Origin: Membranipora membranacea
Taxonomy: Eukaryota > Bryozoa > Gymnolaemata > Cheilostomatida > Membraniporidae
Assembly: GCA_914767715.1 (NCBI GenBank)
Contig: OU612072.1
Span: 11,780,001-11,844,000, forward strand
Direction: 5' to 3'
DNA: 64,000 nucleotides
Made by a program: the position numbers and the translations under genes. The notes beneath the pieces are model-generated. The model ran no database searches and was not told the origin of the DNA. It was given only the letters and a program-made list of their open reading frames with translations. This document shows, one piece after another, positions 24,094 through 36,200 of this stretch (its first letter is position 1; each line of letters opens with the position of its first letter).

Positions 24094-26167
24094 TTCAATC
24101 AATATTTTTACAAACATCATATTTTTATATCGTGGGGATTCATTTTCACCTGTGGCGAAGGCCTTGGTTAGTCCATATCATTGAATTGGTTCATCTGGAT
24201 CAAATCTAAAATTATTTACGATTATATGTTTACAAGAAATTCTCTAGGTTTTTATTGATTTACTTGCTATCACAAACATGAAATGTTGCGAGAAAAGGAT
24301 GCATTTACTTTGTCAATAAAGGAACTTGCTACTAGAGTATGGAACTTGCATTTGAGGGCATCGCTCTAGAAAATTGTGTATTATGTGATCAAGGAGTTGT
24401 TTTTAACAATTAAATTAAAAACTTTCCTTAGTAATTTCTTGTCTATGGTACATATGCTCGTGTGCAAAACAGGCAGACAATAAATACATCAAGAGGGAAA
24501 CTTCACAACTTTTGAACAACATGAAAGCTAATTGCTTTGAACTTTTTTCAACAACGTACATTCTTTGACTTGCTTTGCCAGCTATTCTTTGCACATAATC
24601 TTCAAATCTCAGGTGTTTCACCCGACAATATTTCGGTGCCATCTCAGACGTACCCTCAGCTGTTTATGCTCGGGGGTTTTACACCTTTAAAATACCACTA
24701 TGCGACATGCTTCAAGAAGGGTGTTTATAACCAAGTGGAGCTGAGCTCCGCTTACTCACTGTACAAAAGTACCACTGATAAGAAGAGGTAGAGAGATGAA
24801 TTGCATTACTTGGTTTTCCCATTTTTCCATTGATAGCCTCTTTTACTTTTCCGCTGTAGATCAACTTTAGAGTCAACAATGCTATCAGGAGTTAACTTTA
24901 ACTTATACAGCTTCTACATGTTTCTCCAATATTGGTGAGTTTTCTATTCTTATTTTAATACAAAAAACATAGGAGTTGTCTGTGAGAAATTCTAAAGTTT
25001 TGTGAACTTCAGTCTGATCACAGACCGATGCAATTCAAGCTTAGACTTTTGATAGACTTTTCCAGCATCCCACACTCTTTTCTAAGAAGAATACCCTTTC
25101 CTGTTCGCTCCGCTTCTGATTGGTCCAAGTGCACCCCAAAGTGTCACAATTGGCCAAAACATCGACCGATGGCGATGTTAAAAGAGAAAAAAATTGTGCT
25201 TCGCAACTCGAATCATCTGTATGTCAACAATAACCACCAGGGGCTGTCATTATATTCCTACGAGCCATCCCCAGATTCCTGCGCTCAAACATCAGCTATA
25301 ACTCAATCAAAGTATCAAGCAACAATGACCATCGACCATCGATTATACCAAAGGATGAAAGAAATGCAATGACTTCGAGACTTGAAATCAAGGCACTGAC
25401 TTGTTTGCATAATGTCACTAGCAAACCTAGCAAGGACGGATTTTTTAGACGGGGCTTTATACCTACTAACCAACCATACCTTAGATCATCCAGAAATCTA
25501 TTCAGGCCGCCCTAGTTGCTAGGAACAAATTTTTTGTAGTTCATACTGCTGTATTTATGCAACAAACAAAGAATCGTCTCAAGTTTTTATCAAAACAAAA
25601 TATGAAAAGTAGCGTTTCAATACCAACATTGTTAACCAATGCTTATTAATAATGACTCAAATTGGATTGGTTATAATTGGTTATACGACAATTTGGCTGC
25701 ACCAAATTGTTAGTATATAAAGTTAAGCCAGTTGGTGTGCAGCTGTTAGGAGCTCTTGTGTATTTCCTCCGCAACTGCTTCATACCAAATAGTATTGGCT
25801 AAGAAATTTGGGGTGGTGGGGGGGGGGGGGTCTTTTATGGAACACAATGCAATACTTGTTAGCAAATATGCATAGATAAAAAAACCAAACAAGCACATGT
25901 TCTTTTTATTGAATTAAATTTATATATATGCCTCTGCACTTAGCACTTTGCCATGACTAATTTCGAGCTGACTTAAGTTATGTTATTCAAATTGTTTTTA
26001 TTGAATGAGGTTCAAAGGCTAGCAAAGCCAAACTATACATGGAAACCCATATAATTTCCCCTTTCAAATAATTTAACCAACTTAAGCAGATCAACAAGAC
26101 CAATTAATAGGGTAAACCTTACTGCTCATCGCCGAGTCTGAAGCTCATCACGAGAACGAGCTGTTTA
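24094..26167. other. Intergenic, nothing recognised
   Basis: The frames at 24537-24791 and 25028-25372 have no recognisable domain or splice context. A run of 12 G lies near 25819-25830. A TATATAAAG motif is at about 25715 without a first exon I can recognise. Confidence 0.45.
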
Positions 26168-26450
26168 CTTTATGGTCTAAGCTCCGCCCCTATTTATCTC
26201 AGGATGCTATCATTACTTGTTCAACAGCTAATTCAAGATGGTCAATCTTGTCTCAACATGCCCAGCAAGAAAACGATCTCATTGGTTAAATCATCAGTAA
26301 TGACGGGATCTTATGCCATGAATCACTAGAATTATGGAATATCATTGGCTGAAAGCCAACCTAATGAATATCTCGCTGCGTTTATTCCGCTTTGTCTGTG
26401 CATTGACAAATCAAGACATAATAAGTAATTCCATGCTCTATTTTCTCTTA
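26168..26450 (+). repeat. Dispersed repeat, copy 2
   Basis: This is the diverged partner of 22418-22690 in the same orientation, 3.75 kb downstream. Confidence 0.7.
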
Positions 26451-27770
26451 ACTAGCTAAGGTTTTCCAGCTGGCTTAATGCACTGAGGGATCGAGGAGAT
26501 TGATTGAGATGCTCAGCAACACACAGGGGTGGCTTCATGCTGCTGGGGCCGGCCATGAGGAGGTTGTACTAGAGAAGGCCTCGAAACAGCGTTTGACTCA
26601 TGGATTCTAGCTGAAGACCTGTGTGTTGTGCAGTGGTATGCGCACCACTGCATGTTGTATCTCCTTCATTCATTTATGAATACCATGTGTGCGTCAATTT
26701 TTAATTAAATCAGAATGAAGTATGTCAGACAAAATATAGAAAACTAACTATGTGAGTAAAATAACATCCTCTCACAAGGCCATGTTGTTTGGAATGTTAG
26801 AAATTGTTATTGATATAATAGTCTATGAAAATTATAATACAGACATCTTGAAATTTAAATCCCTGTCATCAGATAATGATCATTATTTTAAAGGAGAGTG
26901 ATTGCCCCTGGTTAGCATAAAAGAATTTGCTGACAGTAACTTGCTTCAGCCACTTATGCCGTTCAATGCCGTTAAATGTATTTTTGATTGTGATATATTT
27001 GCTCAGTTGTTATTCGGAACAAGGGAGAACTACCACAAGAGTAAATCTGAGAAAAGGCAATTCAATCATCGTAATATGAGGCGATTGATAGTATTTTGCA
27101 CTGTATTTGAGATTCCTTTAAGTTCTACCTATATTATCAGTAATAAAACTAAACAAGAAAAGAAAACACAGCACAAGTGAAATTATATTGAACATTATCA
27201 TGAAGCATGAGGATCTGAACGAAGGTGTTACAGCTACTATACAATACAGCTAACAGAACTGAGCTAATCCCTGCAGTGGATGGCCTCGGCATGCAATTCC
27301 TCCATTCCAAGTATGATATCCCAGCAATGAGTTATGTTCGCAAGCCAATTGAAATCAAAATAGAATCATCGTATAAAGGTGCAATACCCATGGTGGTCAG
27401 TCCAAATTACAGACATACATGAAGATATACTGCTGAGAGTGAGTACATGCAAGGAGTTACTCCTTGATACATGTCACACTACACATTACTAGTTGGCCCT
27501 TGACTGCCACGAGGGCACAGCTGTCACCTTATCAGACTGGTTGTATTGGGTCAGTGCGGTGGGGAAGAAGAGGAGACATCTCTTCTTTTTTACAAAGTTG
27601 GAATTCAACCCCAGATCAATTAGCTCAACCCCAAATATTTTCTACCCCATATTTCTACCTGCTAACCCCAGATCCAAAAAAGCTTTCGCAGATCTGGGGC
27701 TCAATAATTCGATACGCCCCTGAGTACATTGTTTATAATTATGCTATGTGAATGAATATTTTAACCTTCA
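26451..27770. other. Region that may hold 5' exons of the membrane-protein gene
   Basis: I looked for a signal-peptide exon feeding the exon at about 27.8 kb and found none I can support. The plus frames at 26902-27180, 27225-27422 and 27493-27723 lack a hydrophobic leader with a fitting donor. Confidence 0.4.
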
Positions 27771-27771
27771 G

Positions 27772-29092
27772 TGTCTCTTTCTTCAAAGCCAAATTTCTGA
27801 AGGAAGTTGGACTAACAATGCAGAGCTAACAACAGGGTACACAGAATATATCTGGCACTGTTCAGGACCCTACAGCAAACTGGCCTATAGAGACTGCCAG
27901 GGATCATATTACAATACAACTGGCTGCTACTTCAAGATCCATTTTTCTCAGTACAGACCCTGCTCGGAAGACTGCAACAATGTTGTTGTTGGTTCTATTG
28001 ATGAGGAAAAGTGCAATGCTTACTGTTCAGGTACACAGCGCAATCTTAGTTCAAGGCATGCAGAATAGTTGTTTCCGATTGAGTCGATACAATGAATCCT
28101 AGCAGTTTGGTTTGCCTATCTCAAGGTACATTTGGCGGGATATCAAAGAAAACGATAAAAACTTTAGCCATAAGCCGTTTAGCCAGTTTAGCGGAATGAT
28201 GCAACCGTACAATCAACCATCTGCATCTAACATTTATATCATACATCTATTCATATAATCATTTAATTAGGCTATAAAACTTACCACTAAGGAAACTATA
28301 GCCAACACATTGGCTAAGGAAACTGTGAAATACAGGGGGGAAGAATTCAACATCAACATCTACAATTGAAACTCAAGGAGATAGATCAGGCTCACTAACA
28401 GCAAGGAAGCATTTTAATTTGAAAAGCTAAGCCATCATAATAGAGAGAACTAATCTCATTGTTTATGTATTGAAGGGTACCTCCAAGAGAACTGTGAGGT
28501 ACGGGCTATACAAGATGAGACAACCATCAGGAAAATTGATGAATCACACGAAGGGAAAACAGAATCACAGACAGTTACAGACAACACACCATCGGAGTCC
28601 ACATTACATTCTCCAGTCATCATATCGGTCTCTCTAGCTGGAGTTATTATCATCGCCGTTGTTTGCATCATGATAATTCTTCTGAAAACACGAAAGATGA
28701 ATCTCTGTTCCAGACAAGACTCAACATTTCCTCTTGCACAAGGTTACCATTTTGTGTAATTGAAACTCATAATGTGCCAAATCTTGTTTTCACACATGAA
28801 GTTAGTGCTTGGCGCTAGACTTAAGTGATGTTGAATGGGTAAATGTCTAAATTGATTTTTAAGCTATCTATGATGACAGCAGATCATAATTTACCATTAA
28901 ATGATTAGTATAGTTGCAACACACAAAAACATTTCTGAGCCCGAATTTCACACAAGAAACAAATCTTTGTTTCCTGTTTTAGGTGTCCAAGAATGTGAGG
29001 AGGTTGCCATTGCACTCAATGCAGAGCCTAGGCAGTGTGCAGATTCAGTATGTGTCACTGCTCAAAATGACTGGAATGATATGAAAGTTTAA
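27772..29092 (+). CDS. Single-pass type I membrane protein, cysteine-rich ectodomain (5' part not found)
   Basis: Exons are about 27772 (or 27789)-28030, 28476-28742 and 28983-29092, with phase-1 junctions that agree. The first is extracellular-like, with many cysteines and an N-T-T glycosylation site (YYNTTGCYF). The second adds two more cysteines, a Ser/Thr-rich stalk and one transmembrane helix (SPVIISVSLAGVIIIAVVCI), followed by a basic stop-transfer KTRK. The third encodes a short cytoplasmic tail ending at 29092. If the weak donor at 28743 is skipped, translation ends four codons later, giving a shorter tail. No first exon with a signal peptide was found. I do not recognise the ectodomain; a receptor or adhesion role is a guess from topology only. 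Confidence 0.72.
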
Positions 29093-29327
29093 CCAGTGTT
29101 ATTTCCATCCCACAAATACACACAACAATTCCAATTACCAACAATGCAACTAATGGATTTTGTTATATAATATGTTATCAGTTATGCCACTTTCTATCAA
29201 ACTTGTACATATAACCTCAGCTGAAGTATATAATAAGCCGCTGTTGTGTGAATATTCAGTGTAAATAGCTTTTGATTTTCATGCCTTTTTCATATGAAAT
29301 ACCTTCCAGACCTCATAAAATGCAACA

Positions 29328-29333
29328 AATAAA
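29328..29333 (+). terminator. Poly(A) signal of the membrane-protein gene
   Basis: AATAAA lies 236 bp after the stop codon at 29092 on the same strand. Confidence 0.5.
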
Positions 29334-30259
29334 AAACCTTTGCTTGGAAAAATTTGTAAAACTGACCAATGGATATACCATTTAACCAAAAAATACTTAG
29401 TCACATTTTCTTGATATTTATTTTTCAAGCTTTGTGAGACAAGAAATTCACTTTGACTTATGCTATATCTTATTCTAGGATTGTTTGTTGACATTGTATA
29501 TTCACTATTGATGTTTAAAAGATCTATCTGTTTGAACAGTCTGGCATTGTCTCATATGGGAGCATCAACTGATTTGTAATACAAACATGCATACTTTACG
29601 CAAAATAGATTTTATCAATAATATCACTCTTATACTCAACAAAAAGAGAACGACAACAAAGCAAATGAATAATGTATAAACCTAATTTTTTCAATTTTCT
29701 GTAGGTTTAAATTATGATAATTAGGCACATATTGACAAGTTTCTGCTTCAAGATATGAACTCAAATATGTTTTTCCTTCCTCTGTTACAATTTGTGAGTT
29801 ACAATCAATAATCGGTGTTAAATTAATACAGTTAATTCAACATTTAATGTATAAATTGACTAATAAAACTCAAATATCATTAGAGATTTACAGTAACTGA
29901 AAGAATATTCAGTTATAATCGATGATCGACTCCTTCCTATGGGTGATACTGTGAGTTGAAAGGTACGAATCAAGCAAATCATGTCAACTACAGCCTGAGG
30001 GCCAGTGTTTACCTCATGAAAAGTATGAGTATAAATAACCAAAGCTATAGATGGTATACCTAAGCTTGCTGTTTATTAACATCGGAAATAATGTCTGTGA
30101 AAAAACTGGACATGACCGATCATGCCAAACATACGAAAAAGGTTTGATATGTTGTACTTGTATAGAACTCTTAACCCTAAGATCCGACCTCTTTGATATA
30201 AGTTATAATATCTATTTCTAGCAGAATATCAGCTACAAAGCATTATGTGATGAATTATG
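29334..30259. other. Convergent intergenic region
   Basis: This lies between the 3' ends of the plus-strand membrane-protein gene and the minus-strand peroxidase gene. It is AT-rich and no exon is recognised. Confidence 0.5.
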
Positions 30260-33200
30260 TTAGAAGTTTCTCCTGTCTTGTCGTCTTGGATCCTTATCTC
30301 GATTCGAAACTTGACCAGGTCTTGGTTGTTCCTGTCTTCCCCTTCCAGGAACTCTTTGTCCTGGCTGCATTCCTACCAACTGAGGCCTCCTTGGTAGCAC
30401 TGTCCTTGCTGGTGGTCTAGCAATAGGGGATTCTGCTGATTCACCTCTTCTCCTTGGTGCTTGTGTAGCTGTAGATGGATGTCCTGGATCTCTTCGTCTG
30501 ATATGTGTCATTGTAGGTGTACTGACTGGGGCTTGACCTTGCCTTCTTACTGGTGACACACGAGGTACGAGTGGTGCTCCTCTTTGCCTCTCTGTGACTG
30601 CATCTCCTACAGGGTTTTGGCTAGCTCTGTTGTTGCCATTTGCAGTACGACTTGTATGAATGCCGTTTGAGTTGCTATCTCTCCACAGACTTAAGTTAAT
30701 GCTTGGTATCCTATCACAGGAAACTGTTGGATTTCTGAAAAGAAATTTTGGTACATTAATTAATCCTAGCAGTGTGTTGTAATAGCATGCTATTTCCAAT
30801 TTAAATAAGTATGTGAAAGGAACCAGGGTGCACTGTGTACGTCAAATGATTTGAGGGGAAAAAAAACTGACCTTGGCGACCCCATCTGCATTATCAGTTT
30901 TCTTACAGTCGGATTATGTACATTGTCACAGTACAATCTAGCCATAGACACACTCTTAATATCATCCTCTTGATCTGAAATATTGATATTGATATCTTTA
31001 TCTGTCACTGTCATCGTAAACAAGTCGATTGTTTGAGTCAGTATGGTATATTAAATTATTCATTTCTTGTACAGGTCAATGTAAAATCATGGTCATAGCC
31101 TTGAAATTTGATGAAATGATTTGAGACTTATCTCTGCAATCAAAACTATTGCTACCTTTTGTAAAACCAACAGCCTTTCCTCGTTGGAACCAAAATCGGT
31201 CACCGTGTCGAAGACGATTAAACTGATCACCGATTAGTTGGGCAAATGTTCCGCCAAGTATAGCTCCTCTTGATGGCAACTCCGACAGACCTGTAATGAG
31301 ACAGATCGGAATATGATTGAAATTTGAACACTGGCCTAATTGAGCTATTACATGCACTAGGGAGCAATAAAATGTTGTTTAGCTCAGAATTTACCTAGCA
31401 GCAAGCATTCCAACCGGTGACCAATAAAAAGGTCTCTGATTTCAGGTTGTATGCGTATGACCTACCACCAGGGAATAGCTCAATGTCAAACGGATGTCTG
31501 TAAACCTTCCTTAGGCCGTTGACTGAACCGAGGCTGTGAGTCACTCCGACCATTGCATCAAAATTGTTGAAAGTGTCTAGTCCATAATGTTTTCTAAAAT
31601 TTAAAATAAATCAGATATGGCTGATGTAATTTCACAACCATTATAATAATGATGAATAATTATAATAATTATTGTGCTGTGAATGACCTTGGAATAATTC
31701 TGCCTGTACATCTCCAATGACACTTTATCTGGTCAGATTAAAAAGGGTTGAACTCAATTACACTCTGGTATACTCTGTCTCATTGATACTCACACACATT
31801 GTTCACTAAAATTATTGGTATTGGCATGACTATTGGTGAAACTCATAAACTGGAGGCACTTGAGAACTTGTGATTTGGCGAATCATCAATGTTGTATAAA
31901 TAACACTTACTTACCTTACTTGCATATAAGATCCAATCCCATGATCCCTTCCTCTTGCTATATTGAGTGACATCAAATCGAGCTCACCACCAAAAAGCCG
32001 ATCACGAAGCTGTTTGTAGAAATGAGTAATAATAGAAAAGGTGAACCCTGCGAGGGAGCTTCTGTCAAGCGAAAATTGTAAATGCATGAAAGAACTAACA
32101 GCTACCAGTTACAACGGCTAAGGTTTTATGGCAGTTTCAGTTGAATGGATCGAGAAACACCATCAACTTTGCTCACTCTCCCAGGCTACATAGTAAGAAG
32201 AGCTTTTGAGAATCAAATCTTCTTTTTATCATTGATGATAGTATTATTATGTCTGTACCACTATTAGAGACTTACCCCTTTACAGATGCCACGATCAGCA
32301 GATAATGCTGGTACTACTGCTAAACCTCTCAGGTATGTATCTGATCCTGAAAAATGGCACAACTTGAAGTCAATTGTAAGCACAGAGAATTACAATATTA
32401 TGGCAGCTCTCATTTAAGTAGAAAACACTTGGCACAATATTTGCAAGTGATTCAAAAATTTCAAGTTAACAGGTATTGACGCTGTTTTTGTCTTGAGTTT
32501 GGTGCTGAGGCATTAAACTGGAAATCATCAACCCACATCCAAGCCTATCAGTGTCAATAACTAGTTTAACCATTCCTTACCCAGCTCTCCATTTCTCACA
32601 AAGGCATTGAATGTCTGACCAATGTCTTCAGATCGCCTTGGCATATCTGCGGTTGGCGTCTTGAAATCTTGTCTCACTAGTGAGTGCCCAAATCGAAATG
32701 CTGCTGTTGCAACCTCATGACTGAAATCATAGATATTTATTACAAGCTTTCATTCCGTTGAAATAATTTTGCAAATATTTTTGTTGGCGCTGGCAGATCT
32801 GAAGTCTAGATGAATATCACTATAGCTTGATTTCTGTTAGGCAATATATCAAGGGTCGGTCAAATCCAGCTCTATAAAATTGCTGCTCAGGCAGATAAGT
32901 TCAGTTCTGAGGGTCCAGGCACTATTCCTATCCATAAATAGTAATAAAAAGCTTGTGGAGCTCATGTTACTTAATGACAACTATTGTTGCCTCCTACTTG
33001 AACATTGAGTGCTGTCGCTAATCAACCAATAATTTTCTTGTTAAAGTAATCACTCTCTTACTTACAGAATCGAGGCATCTTTGCCCGCTGCTGTCACCAG
33101 AGACTGATCAAGTTTCAGTCTCCTTTCAGACATTACTCGAGGTCCGAGTACAACTGGTAAAAACTCCTGGTATGTTATTACTTGCAGAATCGCTATCACA

Positions 33201-36200
33201 ATCTTCCTTGACTCCTGAAAATATGTACACAATGGAAACACCCTAACAATGGAACAGCAGAACAGAATTTTAATTAATGTGTGTGCTCGGTTCTGGAAAT
33301 CCTGCAGGAAAGCATTTTTGAGGAAAATAATACCATTTTGTTTATCAGTCATAATGATATCATTTAGCAATACCACGAGCATTGACTCAAAACTCAAATC
33401 AGCTCAAATTATAAAAAGTTCTTTTGACCATTCTTTGCCGACCATCACTGACAGATCTTGACAATCTGCGGTAGCAACTCTTGCCAACTACGATTGTCTA
33501 TGAACAGAAATTGTTGGTCAGCTGCATACGATGCCGGCAGTTCATGGTGGATGGAGCTAGTGACCCTTTAGCAGGCAATTTAGTCAGCAATGTTCATGTG
33601 TTGCTGCATGTCTCAAATAGATAGACCTGTGAGCTAATCAAAAAATCAATCACCATTGACTAGGTATTTTGATCCCTGTGTCAGTAAGTTCAATTTAAAT
33701 TGCAGGTGTCCTTGTAGATGGTATATTTTCCTGCTTTTCCTGCTTCCATATTATTTCATTGCAAATACTAAATAAACTCAGTAGCTGAGATTTCCTAAAT
33801 TGAATATGGTGGTACTTGAGTGATAAGGAAATGCAGGCACATCCCTACCTGATACAATGTCTCATCATCCCACGATGGATTGATTTTAGAGAGCTGACCT
33901 GCAATCCTGTTGTGTTCTCTTAGCAGCAGTGTATGTAGACTAGTCAATCCAGCTGTAAAAAGGTGAGAATTCGAATGATTAGATTTTCATGATATCTCAA
34001 ATTTGAATCAAACAAAATACCATATTGTTAGAATGCAATTTTTGCGTCAGGCACTTAAACTGCAGAATCACAGGTCATGGAAACTCGTTTTAGGGCCAGT
34101 GTCATTTATTTCCATTTCTATTTTTGCAGCAGCAGCGGAGTCAGCGTACTTGTTACAAAAGGTACCTCTGCAAACGTGTTTGGTGACAAATGCTTAAAAG
34201 TATCAGTTTATAATTTCGAAGTTTGTAGATATTGTTAAATCAGGGGATATTAGCATGTAAATATGCAGGTGTCTTCCCATAGGTACATGCAGAAAAATCT
34301 CCCAATGGATGCATTTTTATAAACTGACTTTAATCCAACGACCAGGCCCACTATAAGAAGCAGCTTTAAATTTGGGTGAACGACACCTTCTGCAATGGCT
34401 AGTTGAAATTGAAATACTTGGCACAGTGGTACCTAAAGATCATCAACAATTTTTGATTATTGATTTTTAAAATAGATTGTTGGTCATTAGTTTAATGAGT
34501 AAATACAACCCACCAACACTGCAGACGCTTCAACATACAACATTTTGGCCTAAGCGGACTGATGAGCTAGTATAACATTGTAGAGAGGAGAAGGAGGTAG
34601 CTCAGTTGGTTAGGGCATCTGCCTACTAATGTGCAAGTGCTGGAGGCCTTGGGTTCGTATTCTTTTGCAGTCAACTGACTACTGGGTGTGATTATTGCCC
34701 CAGGTGCGCTCCGATCTGCATGCAAACTTATAGCGACTTGACTTGAGGCACATTTGATTCTCAGGCTTCAAGCAAGTAGAGAAATAAATTGCGTTTTTAA
34801 CCCACATTTCAAAGGATAATATTATCAAATAATGTGTAACTACAAACTTACCCTGCTCAGTGCTTCTTATGTCTCCAGCACTGAAAGAACACTCCTCCTC
34901 ATTTTCAGCAATATTGAAACAGTCTGAGGGGTTATGTCCACTTAATGGTAAACTCTGCTCACCACGGAATCCCCGCTAATAACGTAAGATTCATAATTTG
35001 CATATCAGATTACAGATTTCAGGGGCAGATTTGAATAAGATAGGGGAGGAGGGACAACTTGAAAACAACAATATTGATATTGAATTATTCTAATTTCTTT
35101 TTGAGAGGCTCAGACAACTCACTTCTATTGCTCACATTGCTGATATAATCCTGATCTCAGGAGTGCTTGGAATATGTCCAGCTAGTGGCGACAGATAAAT
35201 GATAGCTGTTGCTAGCAAGCATATTTAACGTTTCAGTCTCAGTTACTTGAAACCCCTAGGTTTTACTGCTGACCACAACGCCTGTGGACACCAATATCAT
35301 GTCGGTTTGTAATGATGTATGTTTGTTAGGTTCAAAGAGGAGAAACATGATCCTACACAACCTATGTTCATGCAATATTCAAGCCCTTTGTATTTGTAAT
35401 GAGACATATTGGGTCACTACAACCACATCACCTGAAAATTAGATATCTGGATTTATTGAATATTTTGCAAGGTTTAGTCACTTACTCTTGCTCTCAGTCT
35501 TCCTCCCTGAAACGCTCTCAGACCATGTGCCATCCACTTGGTGCTACCATAAATATGTGAGCTGTCCAACCAAGCGGTGTTGTCATTCATCTGTGCCCTC
35601 TCAAAGAACTCTATAATAACATGTAGTTACTGCAATTATGCAATAATATGTTTACTATCAAGAAGCAACATTACCCATGCATTAATTCAAATTCAAATAG
35701 TTCAGCAGACACTTTGTATCTTGAGGTATTGTAACAGCACAAACCAATGGTGTATGCTGAAACAATTCCCCATCCATGGTTAGAGAATAAATTACAACAC
35801 AATCCTACATAGTTATTTTTTTCAGTCTCCCATGTAGTGTATATACTGTATATATAACATTATGCTACATGGGAGACAACTTCTAATGTATCCCATGAAT
35901 ATTTTTATTTGGATGAGGTGATAGCCCTATATAATTTTCTATTTCATTAAATCATTTATATTCCATGCCTTCAGATTCATGAATCTCAACTGTACCGTCG
36001 GAGTTAGGATTTTGTTGAGATGGAGTAGGGGGTACAGGTGCTGATCTAAGGTTAGGTATACAGGTAGTCCTGAAGACTGGATCGTTTGCTGTCGATATAG
36101 GCATACATTCCCTCAAAGCACCTGTATAGGGAGGCCTAGCTGTACAACAGCGGTCACTACAACAATTATAATCTGTCATGCAGTTATCTTCATTAAAAGA

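Noticed and set aside
25028-25372. Plus-strand ORF of 114 codons
   Set aside because: No recognisable motif, no signal peptide, and no matching promoter or splice signals.
34593-34665. Functional tRNA gene
   Set aside because: The A and B boxes are present, but the anticodon arm region carries extra bases, the B box is altered, and the body continues as a SINE.
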